NCBI GenBank assembly: GCA_002478045.1
Contig: DLLT01000030.1
Coordinates: forward strand, 8,449 to 52,069
DNA from: Porphyromonadaceae bacterium UBA7555
GTDB lineage: Bacteria; Bacteroidota; Bacteroidia; Bacteroidales; Muribaculaceae
Direction: 5' to 3'
DNA: 43,621 nucleotides
The notes beneath the pieces are model-generated. The model did no database searches. It saw only the letters and a program-made list of their open reading frames with translations, and was not told the DNA's origin. The translations under genes were made by a program, and so were the position numbers. This document shows, piece by piece, positions 35,507 through 43,463 of this stretch; position 1 is the first letter of the stretch; the number at the start of each line of letters is the position of its first letter.

Positions 35507-38500
35507 TTATTTCACAATTACCTTTGCGGTGCGTACTGCCTTGCCTGAGTTGAGGCGGACAATATAGCATCCGGGCAGGAGGTCAATCATATGGTCACCC
35601 TCTACAGTCACGTCGCCGGCTGCGATGACACCGTTGGTGGTGTATACCGTGGCCACTGCGAAGTCTGCGCACACGTGGATGCCGCCGCGCACTGCGGTGA
35701 TGGTCATATCGTCGGTTGCTACATCGTTGACGCCGTCACCCTTGGCGAAGTTCACGTGAAGCTTGGTGTATATACCCGGCATCTCGAATTTGTCGCTCTT
35801 AACAGCTTCTTCGTTGTTGAGCGAGTATGTGCTGAAAGAGTAGCCGTCTTCAGGTGTCGCAATGATGGTCAGCGGGAGGTATTTTGTTACCTTTGAGCCG
35901 TTGGTATATTCGTTGCCCTGTGCATCGACAACCTTGACGGTGCCGTGAATCGGGGTAATGATATCGAGGTAAGCCCATTCGCAACCGCCGTTAGTACCCG
36001 TATGACTCGGAATCCATCCGCGGTCGATAGCGATGCTTGAGTCGGCGCGTGATCCGTCGTTCAGTTTTTTGTCACCGCCCTGGATGACAGCAATATTGTA
36101 GCTCAGGCTGGGTTCATCGTCTTCATCGTCTTTATTGATGCGTTGCGGCAGCGCATAGTAGAACTCGTTGAGTTCGGGAGCGGTCATACCATTGCCGTTT
36201 ATATATATAAATTGCAGCTTGGTGTTCTTGCCCAGGTCAAGAGCGTGAATGTCGTTGCCCGAAACATTGAGATTTACAAGTTCCAAGTTGTGAGTAAGGT
36301 CAATATTTCTGAGGAGATTACTGCCAACGGCCAGTTCGGTAAGGTCGGTGTTGTTTGACAGGTCAATGCTCGATAGACCATTGTTTGACAGGCTTAAATC
36401 AACGAGTTCGGGGTTCTTAGACAAATCGATTGACGTAATTTTGTTATTTTGTGCGTAGAGCCATTTGAGGTATCTATTATTGGTCACATCAAGAGATGTC
36501 AGATTGTTGCCCTTCACATCCAGATACTGGAGGTAAGGCATATTTGACACATTAATGGCATCGAGCAAGGCAATACCATCCTCTTCATCACCGAATGAGT
36601 CTGAGTATGCCTCAAGCATAATTAGGTTCGGGTTGTGGGAGAGGTCGATGCTCTTCAGGCAGGTATAGCTGAGGTTGAGAACCTCGAGAGCGGTGTTCTG
36701 CGACAGGTCGATTGTCTTGATGGGATTCCAATATCCGTTGAAGTATTTCAGGTCGGGGGCATTGGTGAGGTCCATTGCCTGAATTTGGTTGTCCCACAGG
36801 CCCATTGCGGCGCCGTATTCGCCGAAGCCGGACACATCCACGCCGGAGAGGTCGCCGTACACGGTAACACGTGAGCCGGCGGCTGTGCCGTCGATGCGCG
36901 AACCTTTGAGTCGGTCGCTGCCGGAGATGTATGCGTTCTGGTTGGTATATTCGGTGCGAGTTCCCGTGCCCCAGTCAATCCATACGGAGCTGCCGGATTT
37001 GACGGTGTTGACCAAGAGGGACATCACTTGTCCTTGTTTGACGTCAAACGATACCGATGCCATTTCGGATACAAAGTTCACCTTGATTGTAGAGGTCTCG
37101 GATACGATGAACCACGGGCTGAAGATTTCCTTGCCGTTTACGGTCACACTCTTGAAGCGTTTGCCTTTTTCGGGGTATGCATAGACATACATCGGTACAC
37201 CCTTGAGTGCGGTCTCGTTCACGCTTTTTATTGTCTGGAAGTACAGCGGCTGCCACTGGCAGAGAATGAATTTGCCGCCTTCGGTTTGCAGTACATCGAG
37301 GTCATAGTCCAGACCCATGCCGAAGTGAGAGTAGAGGTGATCAAGTGAGCCGGTCTTGTTTTCGCCGGTATCGGTAGCGCCGTCGATGGTGACTGACACC
37401 TCGGTGTTTTTCGCTGTACCATCACCTTCAACGTCACATTTCCACTGGAAGTCCGAACTTGTCGGGTAGCTTGTGTCGGCATGCTCGCCGTTTGAACCTG
37501 CAATGAGCAGGTTAGGTTCTTCGCTGTAGCTTGACTTGGCCACCGGTACGGTACGCAGGGTGTAGTTCATCGATTCGCCGGTGAAGTTGGGGCAGTTGCG
37601 CAAGTCTATGCGCTCCATACGGTTTGCTTGCAGGCCGTTGAAGTCGACGAACTCGATCAAGGTATTCGAAGCGTTGAAATTCTTGAGGAAATAGGCTTCC
37701 ATAAGGTCCACGCGCGAAATTTGCGTGTTGCTGATGTTCAGAGACGAAATGCTCGGCAATTTGGAGACATCAAGCGTGGTTATGGGGTTGCCGGATATGT
37801 TGAGCGTGCTTATGGCGGTGTTGTTGCCCAGATCGAGGCTGCGAATTTTGTTGTCAGCCACATTGAGCGTACGCAGAGCGGGGGCTTGCGAGACATCGAT
37901 TGTTTCGAAGTTGCACCCATTGAGGAATAGTTCTTCAAGTTTGGTGCATTTGGTCACGTCCAGCGTGCTTACGTTTTTGTTGTTGCTCAATGCCAAAGAT
38001 GTCAGTTCGGGGTAGTCTCCGAGAGAGAAGGGATTGTCGGTGCCCGCTGTCATCAGTCGGTTGTTGCTGAGAATGAGCGTACGCAGGGCGGGAAGCGACA
38101 CGGGATAGAAGTTGGTCAAGCTGCAGTCGCTCAGGTTTATGCTCGTAATGGTGGTCTGCGAACTCTCAGGCGAGCAGATGAATATCGAGGCAAAATCCGG
38201 ACAATTGTTGAGTGTCAGATATTTCAGCACTTTCAGGCTCTGCACGTTGAGACACTGCAGGCCGGTGTTGTCGTTGATCGTAAGCCATTCCAGCGTCTTG
38301 CCGCAATTCTCGAGCGTAAGCGTGGGGTTGGTTGACGGTGAGTTCTGTATGTTGTTGTACGACAAATTAAGGCTTGTCAGAGGGGTCACCGAGAGCAGCT
38401 CGAAAGAGGTGAGTGAGTTTTTGCTCAAGTCGAGTTTTGTGAGATTTGACATACCGTCAATGGCGGCGGATGTCAGCTGTGCTTCTCGGAGCTGGAATTC

Positions 38501-38779
38501 GGTTACCTGTCCGGATACGGTGATGGTTGTGCCTTCGACAGTTGCTTTGATCCAGCGCTGCCATGCAGCCTGGTCGGGGTCTACGGTGAATTTCTGCTCC
38601 ACTCCGTTGCCGAAGTCAATGGTCAGCGGTTGCGTGGCAGACACGACATTGGCGAGGATTCTCACCTCCGTTCCCTTAGGAGCAGCCGTCGTGAATGTCA
38701 TCGTACCTTGTGCCGGTACGACTGTCGTCACCAATATGGCTGACAAAATGGTAAGTAAAAACTTTTTCATAAAAAACAT
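35507..38779 (-). CDS. Large secreted leucine-rich-repeat protein with T9SS sorting domain
   Basis: The 1090-residue protein starts MFFMKKFLLTILSAILVTTVVPAQ (signal peptide; the in-frame ATG at 38770 is an alternative). Two blocks of 21-residue leucine-rich repeats are visible, about residues 110-400 and 690-890, with units such as LTSLDVTNNRYLKWLYAQNN and ITSIDLSKNPELVDLSLSNN, resembling internalin-type and BspA-like surface proteins. Between them and after them lie beta domains like InlB B-repeats (RFKSVTVNGKEIF, PEDGYSFSTYSLNNEE). The end (VYTTNGVIAAGDVTV to GCYIVRLNSGKAVRTAKVIVK, 21 residues across the last part) is a type A sorting domain. Likely surface ligand-binding; the ligand is unknown. 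It has an exact consensus promoter of its own. Confidence 0.92.
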   Translation of the reverse strand: MFFMKKFLLTILSAILVTTVVPAQGTMTFTTAAPKGTEVRILANVVSATQPLTIDFGNGVEQKFTVDPDQAAWQRWIKATVEGTTITVSGQVTEFQLREAQLTSAAIDGMSNLTKLDLSKNSLTSFELLSVTPLTSLNLSYNNIQNSPSTNPTLTLENCGKTLEWLTINDNTGLQCLNVQSLKVLKYLTLNNCPDFASIFICSPESSQTTITSINLSDCSLTNFYPVSLPALRTLILSNNRLMTAGTDNPFSLGDYPELTSLALSNNKNVSTLDVTKCTKLEELFLNGCNFETIDVSQAPALRTLNVADNKIRSLDLGNNTAISTLNISGNPITTLDVSKLPSISSLNISNTQISRVDLMEAYFLKNFNASNTLIEFVDFNGLQANRMERIDLRNCPNFTGESMNYTLRTVPVAKSSYSEEPNLLIAGSNGEHADTSYPTSSDFQWKCDVEGDGTAKNTEVSVTIDGATDTGENKTGSLDHLYSHFGMGLDYDLDVLQTEGGKFILCQWQPLYFQTIKSVNETALKGVPMYVYAYPEKGKRFKSVTVNGKEIFSPWFIVSETSTIKVNFVSEMASVSFDVKQGQVMSLLVNTVKSGSSVWIDWGTGTRTEYTNQNAYISGSDRLKGSRIDGTAAGSRVTVYGDLSGVDVSGFGEYGAAMGLWDNQIQAMDLTNAPDLKYFNGYWNPIKTIDLSQNTALEVLNLSYTCLKSIDLSHNPNLIMLEAYSDSFGDEEDGIALLDAINVSNMPYLQYLDVKGNNLTSLDVTNNRYLKWLYAQNNKITSIDLSKNPELVDLSLSNNGLSSIDLSNNTDLTELAVGSNLLRNIDLTHNLELVNLNVSGNDIHALDLGKNTKLQFIYINGNGMTAPELNEFYYALPQRINKDDEDDEPSLSYNIAVIQGGDKKLNDGSRADSSIAIDRGWIPSHTGTNGGCEWAYLDIITPIHGTVKVVDAQGNEYTNGSKVTKYLPLTIIATPEDGYSFSTYSLNNEEAVKSDKFEMPGIYTKLHVNFAKGDGVNDVATDDMTITAVRGGIHVCADFAVATVYTTNGVIAAGDVTVEGDHMIDLLPGCYIVRLNSGKAVRTAKVIVK

Positions 38780-38836
38780 TAAATATTATTTGGCTATTCT
38801 TCTGTTGCGACTATACTATTTTCGACAATTGCACCG

Positions 38837-38868
38837 CAAAATTAAATAATAATATTCAAATATTCAAA
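38837..38868 (-). promoter_or_regulatory. Promoter of the LRR protein gene
   Basis: TTTG (38868-38865), a 20-base spacer and TAATTTTG (38844-38837) on the minus strand match the consensus exactly; the leader would be about 55 bases. Confidence 0.8.
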
Positions 38869-38910
38869 AATCGCGATAATAATCTGCAATTAATTCATTA
38901 AAACCGATCA

Positions 38911-38949
38911 TTGCCGACACGGTGAATGCATATCTCTCCGTATCGGCAA
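38911..38949 (-). terminator. Terminator of the sigma-factor operon
   Basis: TTGCCGA (38911-38917) pairs with TCGGCAA (38943-38949), one mismatch, then ACGG with CCGT. It lies 47 bases beyond the stop of the minus-strand membrane-protein gene. Confidence 0.6.
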
Positions 38950-38995
38950 CTACTATTAAAATTGAAAAAGTCTAAATCTCGAAGATTAAAGATCC

Positions 38996-39607
38996 TTATA
39001 TTCGGTTGGCATCTGAGACTCCGTCTTCACTCGGCGAGTTCGCGTTGCTTTGGTCGAAGATTTCACGCAACAGACGAAGGCGATGATTTATACGTCGCCA
39101 TTGGATGACAGCTATAATAGTGCCTATGACGATGCCCGCGATGCCGCCATAGAGCACGTAGACATCCCCGACAGCAGCCATCTCCATAAAGAACATAACC
39201 AGCACCGGAACCATTAAGATAGTGCTGACAATGCGCACGCGCCCGATAAGTCGTGTGGTTACAGCTATGCACTCGGCCGCTTCGACTACGGGCAAAGTGA
39301 CATAGTCGCTGCTTTTTATGCGCCGATAGACATAGAAGTTGATGACCGAACAGAATATACCGAAAGTGCTGTAACATATTATCAGCAGCAGCGACACCGG
39401 CACCTCCAAGGCCAGCAAAAGGATGAGCGGAGGCAATAGCAATCCGAATATGGCTGTCATTAAATACTGACGAGCGACCTTGCCCGTAAGTGTACGCGCT
39501 CGGTCAAGACCTTTGACATTGATATCTGCCAAGGTGCGAGCAGCGCCCATAGAGGGCTTTATGCTGTTCCATTGCTGTTTGAGAAAGTCTATATCGTGTG
39601 TGGGCAT
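38996..39607 (-). CDS. Four-span membrane protein paired with an ECF sigma factor
   Basis: The 203-residue protein has a soluble N-terminus of about 45 residues (LKQQWNSIKPSMGAARTLAD) and about four membrane helices (AIFGLLLPPLILLLALEVPV, LLIICYSTFGIFCSVINFYV, STILMVPVLVMFFMEMAAVG, VLYGGIAGIVIGTIIAVIQW). Helices 2 and 3 are joined by a basic cytoplasmic loop. It begins 7 bases after the sigma-factor stop, so it is in the same operon; a role as membrane anti-sigma factor is inferred from this only. It is not FecR-like and has no zinc HxxxCxxC motif. Confidence 0.85.
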   Translation of the reverse strand: MPTHDIDFLKQQWNSIKPSMGAARTLADINVKGLDRARTLTGKVARQYLMTAIFGLLLPPLILLLALEVPVSLLLIICYSTFGIFCSVINFYVYRRIKSSDYVTLPVVEAAECIAVTTRLIGRVRIVSTILMVPVLVMFFMEMAAVGDVYVLYGGIAGIVIGTIIAVIQWRRINHRLRLLREIFDQSNANSPSEDGVSDANRI

Positions 39608-39614
39608 ATTCTAT

Positions 39615-40124
39615 TTAATCCTGCAATTGTTTCTGTAATTTGGCTTTGACGCGATGAAGCCGCGTGGCCACATTGGCTCGCGACAGTCCGGTGATATCAG
39701 CTATTTCTTTGTAGTCACGCTCGTCCAACCATAAGGTTATCAACGCCTTTTCCAGCGGGTCGAGCCGCGAAATCATTTGATACAAGACGCGAAGGTTTTC
39801 GACACGTTCGTTGTCGTCATCGGCCAGCACCTCGAGTGCGTGATCAAGATCCACCGTACCGCGATGACGGCTGACGCGCCTATGCCACGAAATGCAGCTA
39901 TTGATAGCGGCACGATACAGCCACGTTGTGATGTCGGCGCGCCCGTCAAAGCTGTCCATACCGTTCCAAATATTGGCTACGGTCTCCTGGTACAGGTCCT
40001 CAACCGGCGCATCGGCACTATGATACAGGAAACACACCTTGTAGAGCATCGTGTTATGTCGACTCAACAACTCCTTGAAGCGAGCCTCCTTGTCCTTGGC
40101 GTCTGATGTCGCGTTTGTCTTCAT
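39615..40124 (-). CDS. ECF-type RNA polymerase sigma factor
   Basis: The 169-residue protein has sigma region 2 (about 18-85; VCFLYHSADAPVEDLYQETVANIWNGM and TTWLYRAAINSCISWHRR) and region 4 (about 115-165; ISRLDPLEKALITLWLDERD, YKEIADITGLSRANVATRLHRVK). This is the usual two-domain ECF arrangement. It is first in a two-gene operon with a membrane protein. The regulon is unknown; Bacteroidetes ECF factors often control surface or envelope functions. No TonB-dependent transporter or FecR neighbour is present, so it is not the iron-uptake or glycan-sensing type. Confidence 0.94.
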   Translation of the reverse strand: MKTNATSDAKDKEARFKELLSRHNTMLYKVCFLYHSADAPVEDLYQETVANIWNGMDSFDGRADITTWLYRAAINSCISWHRRVSRHRGTVDLDHALEVLADDDNERVENLRVLYQMISRLDPLEKALITLWLDERDYKEIADITGLSRANVATRLHRVKAKLQKQLQD

Positions 40125-40203
40125 CGTATATTATTAGACGCAGCATTTCCCGAAAAGTTACACACTATGCAAAAAAAATCGGAAAAACCGAAATAGTTCG
40201 AAT

Positions 40204-40233
40204 CTCTTTCTTGAAGTGGAGCCGGAGGGATTC
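40204..40233. repeat. Truncated copy of the tmRNA 3' end
   Basis: Bases 40204-40233 match 40374-40403 at 28 of 30 positions (offset 170). The block includes part of the tmRNA terminator stem (CTCTTTCTTGA) and the acceptor and T-stem bases up to GGGATTC, where the copy is interrupted. Confidence 0.9.
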
Positions 40234-40305
40234 TTGCTTCACTTCGTTACGCAAGCGCTTCGCGATGTCTTGCTTCACTTCGTTACGCAAGCGCTTCGCG
40301 ATTAC
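40234..40305. repeat. Two 36-base tandem units inserted in a T-loop sequence (copy 2)
   Basis: Units 40234-40269 and 40270-40305 start TTGCTTCACTTCGTTACG and end GATGTC and GATTAC. They match the units at 11420-11491 in length, phase and most bases (CGCAAGCGCT.CGCGAT is shared). They sit between GGGATTC and GAACC exactly as in copy 1. Downstream both sites also share GATTCTCATC.CGT. Confidence 0.9.
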
Positions 40306-40341
40306 GAACCTCTCTCCTCGGGTTCGATTCTCATCGCGTTA

Positions 40342-40384
40342 TCAAGAAAGAGGGGGCACCCTGCGGGCACCCCCTCTTTCTTGA
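40342..40384 (-). terminator. Terminator of tmRNA
   Basis: A perfect 15-base stem pairs 40342-40356 with 40370-40384. It begins 2 bases past the tmRNA 3' end on the minus strand. Half of it is also present in the truncated copy at 40204-40214. Confidence 0.8.
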
Positions 40385-40386
40385 TG

Positions 40387-40782
40387 TGGAGCTGGAGGGA
40401 TTCGAACCCTCGTCCAAACGCGGAACCAATATGCTTTCTACGTGCGTAGTCTCCGATTGGTTTTCGAAGGTGGCCAGGCCGGGACGACCAAACCACCCCT
40501 TATCCCGAAAAATTTCGCACGAACGTCCGGGCGCCGACCGCACTATTCCCGATATACCTGCACCGCCGTATCGATTAGTCTCGGAAAAAGGACAATCGGG
40601 CGATGTCTCGTCCCCGCAACTGTTGCAGGGATAAAGCTAATCTACTGTACTTCGATTAAGCAGCGAGAGCGTAGTTGTTTTCGCCATTTAAATTTGCTGA
40701 TGTCTCTGTTTTAAGAGCGTAGGCATCATCGCTCTGCACGCTTACATACCGCCTCGACACGCTGTCAAAACCGGTCAGCCCC
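40387..40782 (-). ncRNA. ssrA: Transfer-messenger RNA (one-piece tmRNA)
   Basis: tmRNA rescues stalled ribosomes and tags the peptide for proteolysis. The 396-base gene starts GGGGCTGACCGGTTTTGACAG (first 20 bases at 40782-40763) and its 3' end (T-arm GGGTTCGAATCCC, acceptor CAGCTCC, discriminator A) closes a seven-pair acceptor with one G-U. The tag reading frame at 40685-40656 encodes GENNYALAA followed by TAA, the Bacteroidetes-type tag. CCA is not encoded. Pseudoknot-forming GC-rich regions follow the tag. Reading frames crossing this region are spurious. Confidence 0.96.
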
Positions 40783-40807
40783 TTTCCGGGTCTTATTTTT
40801 AAGCTCG

Positions 40808-40815
40808 CAAAAGTA
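40808..40815 (-). promoter_or_regulatory. -7 element of tmRNA
   Basis: TACTTTTG on the minus strand, about 25 bases before the tmRNA 5' end. No clear -33 element. Confidence 0.55.
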
Positions 40816-40890
40816 GTGCTTTTTCGGCAATTGCAGACTTAAATTAAGTATTTTTAACTTTCACCGTCAACCTGCTCAACCCTAAAAGTC

Positions 40891-40924
40891 AGGCGTTGCA
40901 ATGCCTTCTCGCATTACAACGCCT
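40891..40924 (-). terminator. Terminator of tRNA-Thr
   Basis: A 13-base stem pairs 40891-40903 with 40912-40924. The only imperfect pair is C-A in plus-strand RNA but G-U in minus-strand RNA, matching the direction of the tRNA. GACTTTTAGG follows on that strand. Confidence 0.75.
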
Positions 40925-40934
40925 TCTGTACTTG

Positions 40935-41007
40935 AGCCGCGAGTGGGACTCGAACCCACGACCTTTTCGTTACGAATGAAATGCTCTACCAACTGAGCTA
41001 TTGCGGC
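40935..41007 (-). tRNA. tRNA-Thr (anticodon CGT)
   Basis: The 73-base gene has D-arm GCTCAGTTGGTAGAGC, anticodon loop TTCGTAA (CGT), T-arm GTGGG TTCGAGT CCCAC and discriminator U. Two positions are mispaired: A6 with C67 in the acceptor (GCCGCAA/TCGCGGC) and A31 with C39 closing the anticodon loop. CCA is not encoded. It has its own promoter and terminator, so it is probably functional. Confidence 0.93.
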
Positions 41008-41050
41008 CTATGCTACCGATCAAGGAGATACGCCCTCGACTTGAGCGGTG

Positions 41051-41058
41051 CAAAGTTA
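41051..41058 (-). promoter_or_regulatory. -7 element of tRNA-Thr
   Basis: TAACTTTG on the minus strand starts directly after the TAG stop codon of the DUF4270 gene and about 44 bases before the tRNA. The -33 region would lie inside that gene and shows no TTTG. Confidence 0.55.
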
Positions 41059-42450
41059 CTAATAATTTATGGTTTGTCTACTATAAACGAGGGATATTTT
41101 TGATTTTTCAATCTTCAATCGCGCCATCACGGGAGTTGCTACATAAGGCACCACACCCGTCACGGTGGTCGTGGATCCATAATAGTATGACGAGTTGGTC
41201 TCGTAAGTGACGGATACCGGAGTCAGTGTAAAGGTGACATCTTCGTCCGTAATCTTGTCTTTCTTGAGCAGGTCAAGGAAGTAGTCACGCAGCCCGGCAA
41301 ACTCGTAAGTGTTGCTTGTCGAGTTGTAGGTGGCATAGAACGATGTTTTGTTGTCCGGGATCTTGCTTTCCAGGAAAAATTTGTCCTTATCCTTTGACAG
41401 GGTCATCAGCAAATATGTAGGCGGCTTTATTGAGTACTTATTGGCTATCTCCTCAACGGGAATACTGAGTCCCACAGTGTTTATCACGCCCAGGCCTTTG
41501 GAGATGCCGGCGCGATATTTGTCAATCATCTCTTGACCCGGGAAGCGGAATTGCACATCAAGTCCGGCAGGCGCCATTATGATGGTCTGGCCTTGTGCTA
41601 CACGTGCTTTAATCTCGGGTGCTATCTCCAACCTAATATTATTATTGGTAACGACTTCGGGCGTCACGGCAAAGTAGTTGCCGGCACGCATAACCGTAGT
41701 GTCTTTTTCCTTGCTTTCGTCGTAGTATGTCTTGTGGTAGTACAGATGCATCGTCGTGGAGGCGATACGTGTCACACGTCCGTTGCCGAAGGTGTTCTTG
41801 ATATACAGTCCGGGAAATACCTTGGCAAAATCCGATGGTGTGGAATATGTCTGAGGATTGTTACGATAAGCCGAGTATAGCCCCTTGGCAAGGTCTCGCG
41901 GCAGAGTAACGGCCAACATTCGGTAATTGAGTTCTTTGACCGAATCGGATTCACCCACGGCACTGACATTATATATCAGCGAGGCATAACGCTTGGATTG
42001 ATCATAATAGCCCGAGGGATCGAAGTCCGAGTATATCGGCGAGGGCAGTTGACGTGTCAGAGGGTATACTTCCAAACCCATCGGAGCCACCGAGTCACCG
42101 GTATATTCGCCGATATTGAGAAGCATCACCAGACGCAGCGAGTCGATGTCGTTGACGCCTACGCCTACGGTATCCAAGATGTTGGAGGGCATAAATTGCG
42201 TGACGATGTCACTGGAAATGCTGCCGAAGCCGGGGGCGTCTACACGTCCTATCATCTGAGTGACCGAACGTGACAGCACTTGGTGGTTGCTGACAGACTG
42301 TCCGGAAAGCGTGAATGTGGTGTCTACAATTATGGCCACGCTGTCTTGTGTGATGGAGTTGCCTATATCGGAAGAATCGTCGCACGAGGGCGTCAGCATT
42401 GCCGACCCCGCCATGGCGGCTGCGGCGAGAATGGTGAGATACTTGTTCAT
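41059..42450 (-). CDS. DUF4270 lipoprotein
   Basis: The 463-residue protein starts at MNKYLTILAAAAMAG; a TTG 24 bases upstream is in frame but lies within the promoter. A signal peptide ends in LTPSC (Cys23), followed by acidic DDSSD, which resembles the lipoprotein surface-export signal of Bacteroidetes. DUF4270 features are DSVAIIVDTTFTLSGQSV, GRVDAPGFGSISSDIVTQF, LRLVMLLNIGEYTGDS and GLYIKNTFGNGRV. The function is unknown, but its position next to a starch-synthase-like gene is conserved in Bacteroidales, as I recall. It lies 42 bases downstream of that gene and also has a -7 element of its own. Confidence 0.9.
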   Translation of the reverse strand: MNKYLTILAAAAMAGSAMLTPSCDDSSDIGNSITQDSVAIIVDTTFTLSGQSVSNHQVLSRSVTQMIGRVDAPGFGSISSDIVTQFMPSNILDTVGVGVNDIDSLRLVMLLNIGEYTGDSVAPMGLEVYPLTRQLPSPIYSDFDPSGYYDQSKRYASLIYNVSAVGESDSVKELNYRMLAVTLPRDLAKGLYSAYRNNPQTYSTPSDFAKVFPGLYIKNTFGNGRVTRIASTTMHLYYHKTYYDESKEKDTTVMRAGNYFAVTPEVVTNNNIRLEIAPEIKARVAQGQTIIMAPAGLDVQFRFPGQEMIDKYRAGISKGLGVINTVGLSIPVEEIANKYSIKPPTYLLMTLSKDKDKFFLESKIPDNKTSFYATYNSTSNTYEFAGLRDYFLDLLKKDKITDEDVTFTLTPVSVTYETNSSYYYGSTTTVTGVVPYVATPVMARLKIEKSKISLVYSRQTINY

Positions 42451-42471
42451 CGTATATGTCTCAAATAGTAT

Positions 42472-42479
42472 CAAAGATA
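42472..42479 (-). promoter_or_regulatory. -7 element of the DUF4270 gene
   Basis: TATCTTTG on the minus strand, 21 bases before the ATG at 42450, giving a leader of under 20 bases. No TTTG at the standard spacing; the DUF4270 gene may also be read from the upstream gene. Confidence 0.5.
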
Positions 42480-42492
42480 CCTTTGCGTATTG

Positions 42493-43299
42493 TCAGAGAT
42501 TTTTGTAGAAGTCCATATAAGCGGCGGCATACCCTTCTTCGCCGGGGAAAGCCATAAAGGGCTTACCCGAAGCCTTGGCAGCCTCGATGGCATCGGCGGG
42601 GGCGTCCGCAACGGCCTGAACAACGCCGTCACTGTATTGTATGGCTATGCGGTGTAATGCGGCAGTGTCCACCGGTCCGCCGGAGATTGCGGCCAAATCC
42701 TTGGCGCTGAATCCGTCCATACGCAGCTTCTCAACGGCGCGCTCATTCAGCGGGGCGCTCATCTCATCGGCAAATACCGAGTACACTATCTTGACATTGC
42801 GGAATGCAGGATCCTTGGCGTAGCTCTTGCGAATATACAAGGGCACAAGTGCCGAAATCCAACCGGAGCAATGTATCACCACGGGTGGCCAGCGCAATTT
42901 TTTGACGGTCTCGAGGACGCCGCGCGCGAAGAATATCAATCGCTCGTCATTCTCCTGAGCCAAACTCTGCGTTTCCAGGACACCCGAGTTGTGGCGTTGG
43001 AAGTAGTCATCACTGTCTATAAAGTAGACCTGCATGCGCGAGGGCTGCAGCGTAGCCACCTTGATTATCAGCGGATGATCCGTGTCATCGATCACAATAT
43101 TAAGACCCGACAGCCTTATCACTTCGTGTAACTGGTTGCGGCGCTCATTGATAGCTCCATAACGCGGCATAAATGTGCGCACCTCCGTGCCGAGCTCCTG
43201 GATGCCCTGCGGTAAGTCGCGGCACAATCCGGACATGACATTTAGGGGCAAATACGGCGTTATTTCCTGCGAAATGTATAAGACTTTGTCTACGTCCAT
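42493..43299 (-). CDS. One-domain glycogen/starch synthase homologue
   Basis: The 268-residue protein resembles only the N-terminal Rossmann half of GT5 glycogen synthases: VLYISQEITPYLP, LPQGIQELGTEVRTFMPRYGAINE and PVVIHCSGWISALVPLYIRK (the usual 'HaHDW.talvp.yl'). The KxGGL nucleotide-sugar motif is replaced by NVMSGL, and the entire C-terminal GT-B domain is absent, so glycosyl transfer is unlikely. This short form is common in Bacteroidales beside DUF4270, as I recall. It may bind a sugar nucleotide or act as a structural partner. The C-terminus ends in a normal stop, with no sign of a frameshift. Confidence 0.87.
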   Translation of the reverse strand: MDVDKVLYISQEITPYLPLNVMSGLCRDLPQGIQELGTEVRTFMPRYGAINERRNQLHEVIRLSGLNIVIDDTDHPLIIKVATLQPSRMQVYFIDSDDYFQRHNSGVLETQSLAQENDERLIFFARGVLETVKKLRWPPVVIHCSGWISALVPLYIRKSYAKDPAFRNVKIVYSVFADEMSAPLNERAVEKLRMDGFSAKDLAAISGGPVDTAALHRIAIQYSDGVVQAVADAPADAIEAAKASGKPFMAFPGEEGYAAAYMDFYKNL

Positions 43300-43338
43300 A
43301 GTTTATTGAAATACTTTTGCGATGTATAATAAATCACG

Positions 43339-43346
43339 CAAAGGTA
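43339..43346 (-). promoter_or_regulatory. -7 element of the synthase-like gene
   Basis: TACCTTTG on the minus strand, 39 bases before the start at 43299. No clear -33 element. Confidence 0.55.
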
Positions 43347-43421
43347 CGAATTTTTTCGGACATAGCCATCGCCCGGCATCAGCCGTCATCAATATTAACG
43401 TATTTTTTAACAAAAAGCAAC

Positions 43422-43456
43422 GACGGCCTCCGATGCGTAATACATCGAAAGCCGTC
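43422..43456 (-). terminator. Terminator of tRNA-Pro
   Basis: GACGGC (43422-43427) pairs with GCCGTC (43451-43456), and CGATG (43431-43435) with CATCG (43443-43447). On the minus strand GTTGCTTTTTG follows. Confidence 0.7.
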
Positions 43457-43463
43457 TTGGCCG

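Noticed and set aside
40386..40714. Two overlapping reading frames of 80-90 residues
   Set aside because: They lie across the tmRNA gene, on its opposite strand, and their peptides are translations of tRNA-like sequence.
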